Shown piece after piece: positions 31,371-43,998 of a stretch of 64,000 nucleotides of DNA. The DNA lies in NCBI GenBank assembly GCA_950295325.1, contig OX485805.1, positions 52,352,758-52,416,757 of the forward strand, written 5' to 3'. The translations under genes were made by a program, and so were the position numbers. Positions within the stretch are counted from its first letter, which is position 1. Each line of letters begins with the position of its first letter. Source of the stretch: Polytrichum commune (lineage: Eukaryota > Streptophyta > Polytrichopsida > Polytrichales > Polytrichaceae). A model generated the notes under the pieces. That model saw only the letters and a program-made list of their open reading frames with translations. It searched no databases and was not told the origin of the DNA.

Positions 31371-33559
31371 TATGAGATTATGTTAGGTGAAATTGGGAAA
31401 AAAAAGACACATGATTCAAATTCTGAGAAGCCCCCTAAAAGTGGTTACTCTCTTGCAATTGAATTTTCAATTTGTGTCAACAAAAGAAAGAAAGAAAGAA
31501 AGAAAGAAGCCCCCTAAAAGTTGGTCAACACGATGTTCACGATGCATTTGAGAGGCATTGATATCACAATGGATGGATGGATGGATGGATTGATTGCAAG
31601 ACTAGTCTCGTGGTTAACCCGTAATTGCATATGAAGCGCTTGAAGTGTTTTCACTATGTCCACTATGTTGTTCCTCTTGTTCTCAATGCATATTTCAACT
31701 ATTTTCAAGTTATTTTTGGGTGAAAAGTGTGGGTGCTTTAATACTTTATATCAATTTAATACACATGTTTAATTCATAGGCATTCATCATGCATTTATCA
31801 TATTGTTCGTGGTTGTTCTAACACGAGAATGAATGCAAGGTTTAGTCCATAATGTCCCTTATTGGAGTAGAAATTTTGGACATGTAGATGGGGATGCAAA
31901 TGACATGCATTTTCCTCAAAAATAGTGCGGTAATAAATGGCACATGTAATCACTCATGAGAGAAATTTGGGAGAAATTTGAATATAATTACATATTTATT
32001 TAAAGTTTAAGGAGTAGTTTGTTATATTTACTTAAAGGTCACATATATGCTTAGAATCCGCATGCAATAGAGAAAAAAATTTCAAAAAAAAATTTGAGAA
32101 AGGAAAACTTCAATTTGATATTGACAAGTTTTCCTCACAATTTTGTGCTATCTAACCTTGTGAACTTCTTTCAATGGAAAATGAACATTATGTGCTACTT
32201 TGTGAAAGAAAATCTTGGGTGTTTCATGGTGAACCTCCATGAGGTGAAAATGCAAGAGGTCATGTAGATATAGCAACTACCTACTATTTTGAAGTGCATG
32301 TAGAATATGTTGTGGTCCCTCAATATGGTCCACTTTCAACTTACAACAGGCTCGAGGGTTCGCCAATTATAAAATTGGAATTTTATTTTCCATGGTACAC
32401 CCTTTGGATGAGTTTGAAGGGCCCTTCTTTTGTCATGGTCACGGCTATTCGTCCATGTGTAAAGTGGCCCTAAGGGCACTTGATAGTCATCCTAAGACCA
32501 CACAATGAAAATAGAAACAAGGTTTTGACAGTGGTGGGCCTTAAGCTAAGTTTAAAGTGAAAATGAACTATGATAAGCAACCGCAACATATGTTTAGGAT
32601 CGGATCCACACCATGGCAATATAATATTTTAAAGGAGCCAATAACACCTAGGTTTGTGATAGACTCGTCTCGTTTTGATGGGCCTAGTTGAATATCCAGT
32701 AGGCCGTGAAACATTATCCACTTGCTACCATGTAGGAGACCATTAAAATTTTCATTCATTCAAATATATTCGACCCACCAAACCTTCAAGGTCTAATGCA
32801 AAATGAACTTGGCCCATCTCCGACTTCTCAATCAATCACACAATTCATATATCACAAGTCAAGGGCCCTCAAGCCCTAATGTAAAGTGGCCCTTATGACA
32901 ATCCAATGTAATTAATGCCATGTCTAGAGCTCTAGTGCAACACAAAGAGGTGTTTTATAAATATTCATTGTATTGAAGAGGGAACATTGCCCCCATACCT
33001 TGATCATGTTTAAGCGTCAAGATGGGCTAATATCTTCCTTTCGAAAGGTGGTCTCCAAGTGTAGCAAAGAAAAGGGAGTGTGTATAGCGTCATCCTATAG
33101 CATGTCGATCGGAGATTGTTTGTTTAGGATTAGGTGTGTGATGTATTTTTTTTGGTAGTCATGTGTGTTTGTTTCACGAGTCTTTTTATTAGTCTTCTTT
33201 TGGGGCACGAATTGAAAAAAAAAATATTGCAAGAAAAGAACCAAATACAATCAATTCGAGCAGTGCGTCTTGCTATAGGTAGAGAATTTTGGAGAAATGG
33301 TCATATATGGGTAAGAGTATTCGCTTTCTCGGGAGAACCAATGCAAATTGAGGGGACATCAAGAAATAATGCCCATTTGGGGCCTAACTTTTCATGTGAT
33401 CACTAAGTTGCTACATGTCACAAGAAGACCTTTGATCTCCCACATCAAATCAAATACAATAAGAACATCATGATAAACAACATTTGTGGTTTTTTTCAAG
33501 TTCGAGAGAGTATGTTGCCACTCAATCCTACCATAGTCCTACAAAGTGTTCCAAATAAC
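31371..33559. other. spacer with (AAAG)n and (GGAT)n microsatellites and F1-like ends
   Basis: (AAAG)n at 31483-31508 and (GGAT)n at about 31569-31590. Two MITE F1-like ends, AAAGTGGCCC followed by TAA (about 32474) and AAAGTGGCCC followed by TTA (about 32895), bound a decayed stretch that may be an old F1-related copy. No gene recognised. Confidence 0.35.
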
Positions 33560-34430
33560 TTGACGTGTTTTCTCAACATGCCATTGAAGAACATTAAAAA
33601 CTGGATCATTCCGTTGGCGCGAAATAATTCACGGAAAGTCACTCCTTAAGAAGAACCTAATGCGATTGAATCGTTTCAGTGTCTTGCAGAAAGGTTGATC
33701 AAAGAGGCATTGTATCATTGAAAAATAATTCCAGGGTCCAAGGTTACCACTTTTGACAAAGAGCTGCCACAAGATGTTAGCAACATAATGCCATACTCGT
33801 TGAGCAAGTGGGCAGGTTAAAACACATGTGTTGCACTCATTGCAAGCCACGATGATGACAACTCTTATGAACTCTTCATAGGGAGGCCATGAGTCTCCCA
33901 TGCCATTCATTCGCTGCCATTGCCTTATGAACAATTGACCAAAGGAACGTTGCCTTTTTGTGCCTTAGATTTGTGATATTCCACCTTGGAGAAGCGGACA
34001 AGGGGATTTCATTTCACCACTCATGTGGAGTTGGCTCCTTAAGGAGCTCTGGAGTACTAATCCATTTCTTCCCAAGCTCAACCGAGTATGCAAGGAAGGG
34101 AGCAACCTCCAGCCGCCACCAACGTGTTGGGTCAAAGAAAAGTTGATCAAGCTTCCCAAAGAACAAGTTGAATTAAATGCGGACACTACCAAGTATCAAT
34201 CTATCCACCTTGACACGTAACATCCATCATGAGAAAGCCGTGGGTGGTGTCGCATTCTTTGCATTCAGTTTCACCTCCATAAGAGTGAGGTATTGCAAGC
34301 CAGTGGTAGACTTAGGGAAAATGCTCATAAATTCCAACCTAAAGTGCATAGGACCTGAGCTAAATTCCTTGAGGTAACCAACACTGACCACCCATTTGGG
34401 TAATGTGTCATGTGCATTTCTATACATGCC
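33560..34430 (-). pseudogene. L1-type LINE fragment (C-terminal zinc-binding region)
   Basis: Read on the minus strand in two or more frames: a segment ending FLWSIVHKAMAANEWHGRL, then NECNTCVLTCPLAQRVWHY, then WNYFSMIQCLFDQPF. This matches the C-terminal zinc-binding part (C-x2-C ... CP-A--VW) of plant L1 reverse transcriptase proteins. Several stops and shifts break it. The upstream part (34227-34427) is less certain. Confidence 0.65.
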
Positions 34431-36204
34431 AACCTATTCATGTTGTTATCATAAACTTCTTAAATCATGGTAAATCTCTTTTTATTTATCATGATGGGAT
34501 GTGTAGTGTTTCTAGCGTTGCAATTGAGTGATCATGGATGGCAACTTAAACTCTAGCAGTGATGGTGACAAGAAGGTTTACCTTCCACCCTATATGTTTG
34601 AAGGTAGTTATGAGGGGTTGTATTTGTTGTATTTTTCCTTTAATGGCTTCTACAAGGATTTTTCATTGCAACATGTAAATCCTATAAATTGTATTGTATT
34701 CAGTAGGGTCAGTGTTATTGGTGATTGGCTTTCAATTGGGGCGCCTTGTGCAAATAATATATCCGGTCTTAGCCTAGCCATGCACGAACATGGTGGGGTG
34801 TTACATGTACATTGAAGTAACCATTATGAGACCGTTATTTCTTGTGGTCTATTGATTTTTATTACATGCATTTACTAGGGGAAAGCATCTCGTGAGTTTG
34901 TTTGTGGAGAGCGTGTGAGCTATTTGGTGGATTGCATTGTTGTGTTTAGCTATGCGGAGCCATTTGTTTGGGTATGCGGACATGAGATGTGCTCATGTGC
35001 TCATTATGTTGTATGGCATAATGCGCAATTTGGAATTGAGTGTGTTGTGTGCCAAAAGGTGTTTTCCCCTATGGTTCCTCATGTACTAGGCATATTCAAA
35101 ATTCAGCGTTTGTGTTATCTGGGCATCTGGGGGTGTCCCTGATTCCATGGGCTTTTCTAATTGGATGGACAATTTGTGATTGATTTCTTTCATTGGAAAC
35201 CCATTTATGTACGTGGTTTGGATTTTGGTTCGACTCTTTCGACTTCTTCTTGGATGTTCTTCACTTACACAACTTTGTAGTTTGTGAATTGATCGGTATA
35301 TGGGTTTCCTACTAGCCAACATGGGGTTGTGTGGGCTGCCTGAATGTGTGGCATTGGGATGGGTTTTTCCAAGACAAAGAATAAATTATTGTATGCAAAT
35401 GTACCTCACATCCATCCAACACAAATGCCTTGAAATAATACGCAACCCGGAGGTTGTTTTTGCAATTTAAGTCGATTTGACACCGAAATTTGTTTTATAG
35501 ACCACGAATTAGCTACTTAGCATCGTTTGAGATGAATCGACAACAAACCTATAGAAGGTCAAGTTGTTGTGTTGGATGGATGAGAAGTACGCTCAAATAC
35601 AAAAATTTATTCTCTCTCCTCGAGCGGGGAGGACTCCTTCTCAATGTACAAGCCTTTAAAGTGGAAAGTGGAATTTGCCATCTTTCACCGGAATCGTCAA
35701 AGAAAGTTTCATAGGAAAGGCGACACAAACATTATGGTACTACAATAGGCGACTTTTTGCAGATGGACAAATTTGTATGGACGGTGGTCGCCCACTCGGA
35801 CCCCCACCCTCGGTCACCTTGCACACTAGACGATGTTCTCCTTGGGAGAGACAAAGACGCGACTATTGTTTACTTTGTTATTATTCCCGGGTCCTCTAAT
35901 AACACACATGGAATATATAACCACTCATCACCAATTACCCCAATTAGCGTGTGCTTTGTAATGTCCGAACAACCTATTGAACCCATAACCGATCACGTAA
36001 GAGGTTTTGCGCCCAGTCCGGAGAAGTATAAGGTGGTGCAAACCCCCCCCCCCCCTCCATGCAGGAAGTTAGAGATGAGGAGGATTGCAAATTTTTCGGT
36101 GATTTCATTCCTTACACTGAAAATCACTGTGAGTTTTTGAAGCCAAAAGTTGGCCCGAACATACGACCAATGTCTGGAGTCTACCATAACCGCTCATTCC
36201 TCCT
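34431..36204. other. spacer, nothing recognised
   Basis: Frames of 60-127 codons (for example 35757-36140 plus) have no recognisable domain. A poly-C run is present at about 36043-36055. Confidence 0.35.
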
Positions 36205-36330
36205 TGCTTTAGTACTCAACAAAACCATGACATGTGTCATGACACTATTGATTCCAACTTAATTGAAATTGAGTCCCAGCTGGATCGAAATTTAGTCCCA
36301 TCATGATTGGGAATAAGCACGTCTATAGTA
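36205..36330 (-). repeat. dispersed repeat R7, copy b
   Basis: Inverse of the 53982-54115 copy. The word CATGACACATGT and the AGTCCCA-GATC core are shared. No ORF. Confidence 0.5.
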
Positions 36331-36752
36331 ATTAGAATAATGAGTGTAGACCCGCATCATCGACGTCTACTTCCCAAGTGCTTCTCTTACCAATGGCTTC
36401 AATCATATTTAATTAGTGTGACGAGAGTCCACACTAATTGATCATATATTTAGAAAACTTTGATGGTGATGTCGTACATACTCAGGAAAGTCATGTAGCT
36501 AGTATGACATCATGTTGGCAAGGGACCACTTGTATTCAATAATACCAAAGTACCTTTACCACGTTGCCTATTTGTAATAATGGCTATATTGTATGTTCTA
36601 TTTGTACGTTCAACGCTCCCGGATTTAAAGGGAAATTCACTCCTTTTTCCATATATAATTTTTGATATTTTAAAATATAATTTCCAAAATGGGGAGCAAG
36701 GACCCAAGACCAAAAGTTGGAGTGGTGTGAGATATGGAAGAAAGTCATGTTA

Positions 36753-37244
36753 GGGCCACTTCACACATGAGACTGAGAGCCCGTGACCATTACACTCCAA
36801 GCGCTCTCATTCATGGAAAAGGCGGAGCCGGTCCAAGTTCGCTTCACACTACACTTGAGGGACCGACCGCGTATATGAATGCAAGATGTATTTAAAGTCT
36901 ACATGGATTCCTACATGGCATCCAATGGATCGTGTTTCATGATGACTTGGATTATTTTCAAAAACCATCTTTTGGAGGTAGACTCAACACAAAACCGGGA
37001 GATCATGGCCCTCTGAACGTTCACAACCGTTGGTTTATTCTATTTGATCATGCATGAAGACCCACATGAATAGAAATTCATTGAAATAGCATTTGGTTGA
37101 GGGCCCGGTCACATATGACTACACTTGAGGGTCCATGACCACTCTACATGATTTTGGAGGTGGGTTGGGACGGCCTTTGGACACTTTCTTTTGGGCTCCC
37201 ACAATTTCATGGTCGCGGCTCTTGGCTTGTGTGTGACTTGGCCC
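36753..37244 (+). mobile_element. Tourist/PIF-type MITE family F1, copy 2 (492 bp)
   Basis: Left end GGGCCACTTCACACATGAG, right end CTTGTGTGTGACTTGGCCC, with TTA target duplications at 36750-36752 and 37245-37247. The interior is collinear with 51786-52270 (for example GAATGCAAGATG and CAAAAACCA). TTA/TAA targets and GGGCC termini place it with Tourist-like MITEs of the PIF/Harbinger superfamily. Confidence 0.9.
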
Positions 37245-37540
37245 TTATATAACGGGTGTGGGGGTGCGGTCAATGTACAGGGTTGGTACCCACGTGAGTG
37301 AAACAAATGATGGTAAATATACTTTCAGGTATAAATGGATAAATGTTGTTTTCGGGTTTAATTTTTTGATTTATTTGGCTTTTATTTGAAACATTCAATA
37401 AAATCATTTAAAGGTGGCCTTCAAAACTTGCATGAATTTTTTTAACTTGAATGTCTCAATTTTATTTTGAAGAATCGTAGAAAACCACATACTTAGATGC
37501 CATGTACATCCTTCTACCACACATAATGTGCACAAGGTTT

Positions 37541-38280
37541 AAGGGGCTTACCCCATTACATGCCTTTAAAATTTTGGTGGTGGCAGTGATTGGTTGGGTG
37601 CAACTATCGCTGCCCTAATGGGTACCACACAGACGGGAGATAAGAACAACGTGGCTTTGAAAAGTGGAGTGCTTCCTCACGATGAATTGCCGTTGGTTTT
37701 TCCCTGGAAGTGTTGTGTGGTGCTAAACTGCTGGTAGTGTGGTACATGACCATTGGCAAAGTGATGAGATGTAAGGTAGAAATACCATAACCCGTGAAAA
37801 TAAGGCGATTTGCATTGAAGATATGGTCTGACAATCATGAGATAATTTTCCAAGATAGACGAGAAGGATTCATGAAGAATGCAAGTTGTTTTATATTATT
37901 CTGTCTTGTACAAAAAATGCTACAAATTTTCAAAGTGAAAAGTTGTCAAACCCCCTACTCGTTCACTAGATTCTTCCTACACCGAACACGGTAATCCACA
38001 TTTCCATACAGAACATCGCCTAAATCGGTTACCTCATGAGTACATCAACACTTGACTCCCATTGGCTACACTAAGTGTGCACGCATTGAAGTTGCTGCCG
38101 AGCCATGATCCGTTTTAGAAATGACACTTCACCATTATGACGGCGATGTAGTGCACAGCTAGAGGGTGGTTAACCGCTTATGGTATTTCTACCTTAAGCA
38201 TTTGCTTTGAAAAGTTGCCGGAACTATAGTCCACATCACGGAACCCCAATTGCCGTAATGTGGTAAGCCCCTTAGATGGC
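37541..38280. repeat. pair of short inverted segments
   Basis: AAGGGGCTTACC-CATTAC at about 37541 and the complement GTAATGTGGTAAGCCCCTTA at about 38252, together with AAGGTAGAAATACCATAA at about 37773 and its complement at about 38175. The ends match but the interiors differ, so this may be two related MITEs in opposite orientation. Confidence 0.4.
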
Positions 38281-38504
38281 ACATGTTTTATTCTCTCGCA
38301 TCAATTTCAAATGTACACAGGGGCATCAAAAGTACGTACTTATGTGGAGACGACCACGTACTTTGACTGCCCCCTCCCCTTTGCCCCCCAAAGATCATGG
38401 GTTTGTGTTTCTTAATTTCTTAATTAAGACCCATAAATGCAATTGACAAGATTAATTAAGAAGACTAAATATGCTCTTTCGAGATTGAAGGCGTCACGGT
38501 CGCC

Positions 38505-38840
38505 CCGTGCTAGATCATGTCTTCATTCGGCTGGGCCCCGTCCCTCCCAAGCCTCGTTCCCTGCTTGCACCTGCATGGGAACTCTTTCTCGTTGGGAACC
38601 AATGTGACAAAACCTGGTCAAATTTACAAATATTCAAGTTCACATCACTTTCAATATTCCTAAGTTAATCCATGGAGTTCCTTCACATGCCAAAGAAGTT
38701 TAATGGCTTAATTGACCGGTATTGTCACATTCATTCCCAACGGGGAGAAGTTCCCAACAGGTGTAGGAAAAAATATTGGGCAATGAAGGAGGTGTGGGAG
38801 GGGCAGGGCCCCACTGAATGAAGATGTGATCTAGCCCAGG
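38505..38840. repeat. foldback repeat with arms of about 115 bp
   Basis: The left arm (about 38505-38620, TCATTCGGCTGGGCCCCGTC, GTTGGGAACCAATGTGACAA) is the inverse of the right arm (about 38715-38835) with roughly 95 bp between. The arms differ by point changes and small gaps. No target duplication was fixed. It is probably a MITE. Confidence 0.6.
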
Positions 38841-39106
38841 GCATCATGATCTCCCTTCTTTTGGGTACACCTACGTCAAAGAGGGGGTCAAGAGCAATAC
38901 TCCTGACCATGGAGACATTAACTACTTTGGAAATGTACATCATTTATGATATTTAGTGTCATTTGGCCTATTATGAAACCTATCCTAAGTTACACTACGG
39001 TAAACAAGGTTGACCATGAGTGTAACCACAAGACCTTCTTGCATAATAAAACAAAAATCATATTATTTGAAGCATCTTAATGTGTTGCACTAAATGTGAT
39101 CATGTA

Positions 39107-39135
39107 CAGTCGGGATTCTATAAATGTTACAGGTT
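39107..39135 (+). repeat. possible left terminal repeat of the Tigger element
   Basis: TA followed by CAGTCGGGATTCTATAAATG resembles plant pogo/Emigrant-type ends (CAGT...CTCTATAAAT). It lies about 470 bp beyond the 3' end of the transposase remnant. No matching right end was found before 41500, so the element may be truncated there. Confidence 0.4.
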
Positions 39136-39574
39136 GGGAGTAGCAAGAGAATAACATATATAGAATTATAACAAGTAACACTTATATAATTCATACCAAT
39201 GGTTAATAACGTTTATAAAAATAACACTTAAAATTTCTAAAAATGAAGAACATAAGGTTTTATAAAAATGTAAATGAAAGTACAAATGATAATATGTATT
39301 TCAACTAAACTAATTGAAAGAAATAATTTATATAATAGTAACTCGATGAGATTCTTCCAACTAAACAAACCGAAAGAAATAATTTATAGTAGTATGACGA
39401 GAAGTTTCCAAATGATGGGATGGAACTTCCTTTTGGAGTCCTTGAATGCTCTTGATGTGTGATAGGGCATCATTTGGTCTTTGTTCAAAGTATTTCTTCA
39501 AAGTCTCTAGAGAACGTTCAACAACACTCAATCCTACAACTTCTTCTACCACATCAACCGTAACTTCATCAACA

Positions 39575-40984
39575 TCAATTTCTTGATGTTATGAGGAATA
39601 CATATATATCCAAAAACTCCTCGTCGGTAGGTTCATAGGGGTTGTTTAAATCAAACTCCATCTCATAATTGAGGTATTCATGAGCATTCATCACGTCACC
39701 CACCTCACTATTAGATGACAACAATGTCAGTTGATGAAGTAGAGTAGCAACTTCATGAACCTCTACCAAGTGCATAGCTTCCTCTATCTCCCTCTCAACA
39801 GAGATCGAAAGAACACCCATGTGCCTCCAACAATTTTGAATTGTCGATGTGGTAACTCCTACACGCCATGCCCGCTCAACTATAACAACAACTTCATATA
39901 TATATATCAGTTGCAAACACCTTGTTTGCACTAAAACAATATGTCTAATATTGAATCACCAACTTTCGGTATTGTGCCTTGAAAGATGCAATAATGCTTG
40001 CATCCATGGGTTGAGAACAACTTGTGGTGTTCGGAGGTAGAAATTCTAATCGTGTGATCCTCATACATGAACCTACATTTGACACTTGATGACCATAGAA
40101 ATTATCTATGAGCAAAATCACCTTCTCTTTCTGTGCCAACACCATCCTCCTCTCAAAATCTAGTATAAATTGCTAAAAAATGACCATAGTCATCCACACC
40201 TTCATGTTAGCGGCCCACTTGATACCCAAATTCTCCGGATAGCGAATGTTCCTAGATGTAAAGGCCCGCGACTTCAAATACTGATTAATTATCAATGGAG
40301 GAAGGCAAATGGTACATGTGGCATTTGCAGTGAGCGCCACTGTAATCCATTCCTTTTGCTTCTTCTTCCCAGATAGCATTTTTGTAGCCAACGTTTGATT
40401 TGGCTCTAACCTATAAAAATAATATATCTCATTCACGTTAAAAACATCATTGCTATCGTATTTATATACAATAACTTTGATCTCCTTCATCCTCCTCAAT
40501 ACCTCTATTGAAATGTCAACATAAGCATCTTCACTGCGACGCATGTATGCCTTGATGTTGAACCTCTTATTGAATTTGGTTACCCACCCATGTGAAAACT
40601 AAAGTTCCTTCTCACTAGGATCTCTAGGCTGCAAAACATAAAATCATTGTGCTGCAACTACCAACAAATCATCGGATATGGTTGCGCCCTTCTCTTGCAT
40701 TGTTGTAAACCAACTGAAAGTAGCTTGCTCCACTTTGGGACATTGCACCTTCCCAATGCACTTTTGATCAGCCGAATGATCCACATCAAAAGTGGCGAGT
40801 CTTTCTTCTTCAAGACTCTACCAATAGTCATTTGCGAAACTAAAGTATCAAATTTGACACTTGCCCACTTTGTCAATGCCTTCTTACTAATTTTCCTCCA
40901 TGAAGCCACCAAGCTCTCATAATGGGAAATGATCTCTAGCTTCTCCTTAAAGGTGAACTCTCTACCCTTGCCCATTGCAAGCAT
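39575..40984 (-). pseudogene. Tigger/pogo-type transposase, inactivated
   Basis: On the minus strand the pieces follow in order. Near 40970 there is an N-terminal helix-turn-helix (FTFKEKLEIISHYE, then MTIGRVLKKKD). From 40544 the DDE core begins with YRLEPNQTLATK, SGKKKQKEWITVAL and GIKWAAN. At 40145 KVILLIDNFYGH carries the second Asp and LEFLPPNTTSCSQPMDASII the third, followed by FKAQYRKL. At 39931 the C-terminal VTTSTIQNCWRH follows. The first catalytic Asp, expected in the NMDETG motif, reads NVNEIYY, so it is Asn. Stops and shifts separate the pieces. The protein is dead as a transposase; it was once a full-length copy. Confidence 0.88.
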
Positions 40985-41904
40985 CCACTTAAAAAAATGC
41001 TCAAAATATAAATGGATGGTGTAAGATCAATTTCGAGGCCTTGTGAAGAATAAGTGTAGATGTGTGGTGCAAACTAAATGATGAACGTCTTTTGTGGTTA
41101 TTGTTGCCCTCTGCCACATCCTCCAACTTTGAAAATCTAAACCACTGCCATAACAATCTTGAAAAATCTTGAAAATTTATGTTCACAACATTTTGGGAAA
41201 AAAAATTAAAATCAGACTGCATACCTTGCCTGCAATCATGAAAATTGCAAGTTTCCTTAAAATAAAAAAAGTTAGGCCCCATACCTTAGGTTGATTGTTG
41301 ATGCGTGGTTGAACAACAAACGAATTTGCTTACAATTACAAAAATTGCAATTTCTTTGGGAAAAAAGGAAAAACTAAATAAAATCCAGGCTCCATACCCT
41401 TGATTGATCTGTAAACCTATTGACTAACAATCTACTTGCAATTTTTTGAAAAAATAAAAAATAAAAAATCTCTATACAATACTTGCATGTGCCTGATTGT
41501 TGACCATGATTGTTGTGTGTGAAAGATGCTATATCAAGTATTGTAAGCCCCAACTAGCACCCAACAAGCACCCCAACTCCCAAACCTTCTATGTTTGCCA
41601 TCTCCTCTCCCAAATTGCTTGAAAGTGCACAAGGAGGAAGGATCTTTAAATAAGAGAGAATATTTTACTTGTTCGCAAAGATTATGAGATAAATGTGATT
41701 TCATGTTTAAGATGTATGCTCTCATATATTATTACCTTGGTTTTCTCAAAATTAACACTTATAAAGGTGCAATTAACAAAGAAGGGAGTAGAGCATGTTA
41801 TAACACTTAACACATAACACTCACTAGTCTTACCAATTGTGTTTTTGTAGGGGAGTACAATTTTCTTAATGCTTATAGAGGTAACACTTATAGAGTCACG
41901 ATTG
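40985..41904. other. spacer, nothing recognised
   Basis: AT-rich with A runs. It might include the 5' noncoding part of the Tigger element, but no terminal repeat was found. Confidence 0.35.
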
Positions 41905-42040
41905 TATATTGTTATGCATTTCACTTATCTTGACAAATAATGTCATGTTGACAATCAACAAACATGACACTTCTAAACCTCCGTGCATCTAGTTTAGTCC
42001 CTTAGTAAATAGTGCACATGACACTAAATACCGTAAACGA
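41905..42040 (+). repeat. dispersed repeat R1, copy b (right end)
   Basis: Shares TTGACAAATAATGTCATGTT, GACACTTC and GACACTAAATACCGTAAACG with R1 copies a and d. Confidence 0.55.
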
Positions 42041-43463
42041 TGGAGTGGACTTCCTATTAACATCGGGCCAAGTGGGCCCGAGTGTGAACGAACTTGGACC
42101 ACAACCTCTCTCTCCTCCAAAAGCAACTCTAAAAATGAAAGTGATCCTTTCATAAACCGGTATTGTGTGACTGATGATTTTCAATGGACCATTAGAGAAA
42201 GATATTTGAAGGGAAATTGACTTGTGATGCATAGCGGGTCATGAAGATGTACACAATGTCATGGAATTTTGTTGTAATGATATATGTGCAAATATCAAGT
42301 GGGTATCAATAACGACATTGAGAGAAATAACCAACATAGACCGGGATTTATACACATACATAACACCTTTTTTGATCTTATTGATGCCCGGCTCGAGATC
42401 ATATATTCAAAAAACATTGGTGTGAACAATCCCTAGGGTAGACATGCTTAATTCAAGCATAACAATTATACGAACACTTATGTTCGAGTTATGTGTGGTT
42501 TACATGTGGATCTAAGAATTGGCACCAAAAAGAAAAGTGTTTAAAAGAGATTGGACTATGTGCTCAGAATATGCTGATCATCATGAACTCAATAGTCGAC
42601 ATGATAGGGGAGGGGGGGCTATATGACCACCTAATGAGTACGAGAGTCTTTAAATTGACAATGAATGTTCATTACGAGGCAACTCGTGGCTACAAGCATA
42701 ATTTGGATTTCTAATTGTCTTGGTCTAGTTGCGTGTTTCGTGTTCTACAACGAGTAGGTGTAGAGAGCAAAATTGTCCATTAAAGACATGCCCACCTTAA
42801 CCCCCTAAGCTTCTAAGAGGCTCATAATGGGTCTCCCCAAGCAGAAAAATAGTGCATTTGAGCTACATACATTCATGGGTGCCCTTGGATGCAAATACGT
42901 ACATTGTATTTTGATCATTGGTGCCCAGTATGACCATATTTTTATTTTCTCCCCTGAGTATTCATTCTATGGGGAATTTTGTGGACCATGTGCAGTTGAG
43001 GGGTATTTGTGTCAGGGCCATTCACCTCCAAGGCAAGATTTAATAGATTTCCCTATTAAAAATTAATTCTCTAAAATGACATGTTGTACTCCCACATACC
43101 ATTAGTTATATTTTGTAACTTATTGCATTTTTGGGTAGTCTACATTCCTCATAATTCAAAAGTCTTCACATTGGAGAAGTAGGAAAAAGCATGGCAACAA
43201 AAAGCATGATTCATACATACCATTGCAAAATTGTACAAATGCAACACTTCATAAAGACACAAAATACACCTACAACAACATGAATGGAAATTGCAACAAG
43301 AAAATCAAGCACAATCTTAAAACTACTTACGAATTTAAGGTATTATTACATTATCGTCATGCATCACAAAAGAAGGCTTAGGGTGGAAACACAACAAGAG
43401 TGAACATGTGTTCATAAACAATACCCACTCCATGGCAGTGTAGCTCCAAACCACAATGCGTTC
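42041..43463. other. spacer, nothing recognised
   Basis: Short frames only, no terminal repeats. Confidence 0.35.
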
Positions 43464-43471
43464 TAAACCAA

Positions 43472-43990
43472 TAGAGGAATGCTATCTTGTGAGCGGTGAG
43501 CGGTGAGCAGTGAGCCGTGAGTAGAAAATTTGAATTTTTATTCTTCAAATTTTTCAATGAAATGTATGATATAGACCCTATGACCGTGGAGAATTTATGG
43601 TTTCATTCTATAAAATTTGCATATTATTTAACAAAAATTAATCAAGGTCCTATTTCCTTTTTTTGAGTTTTCGTGGATAAATACTTAAATTTTTAATTTA
43701 CATTCTTATCCCTTATTTTATGTTCCCTATTATTTTGGAAGTTTTTTTTCTAAATTTTTTTTTTCGTTTTCTTCCGTTTCTTTTTATGGATGGTTTTTTC
43801 AAAAGTTTATAATTTCTTCCACTCCACGGTTATAGGCACCATGCACAGTTAAACGTACCATCTACTTTTAGTCATATTTGTAAAGAAACTATATGAAGAG
43901 TCCTACTCGGTGTAAGAATTAAGTCAAATATTCTGATTTTTTTTTAAAAAATCAATTTTTTTGCTCACCGCTCACAAGATAGCGTCGCTG
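43472..43990. mobile_element. nonautonomous hAT element with GTGAGCG repeats at one end (519 bp)
   Basis: The 8-bp direct repeat TAAACCAA flanks it (43464-43471, 43991-43998). The ends are imperfect, TAG...GCTATCTTG and, read inward from the right, CAGCGACGCTATCTTG. The inner 20 bp, GCTATCTTGTGAGCGGTGAG, is perfectly inverted. Next to the left end a 7-bp unit (GTGAGCG and variants) repeats about five times. The interior is T-rich with no ORF. Confidence 0.75.
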
Positions 43991-43998
43991 TAAACCAA

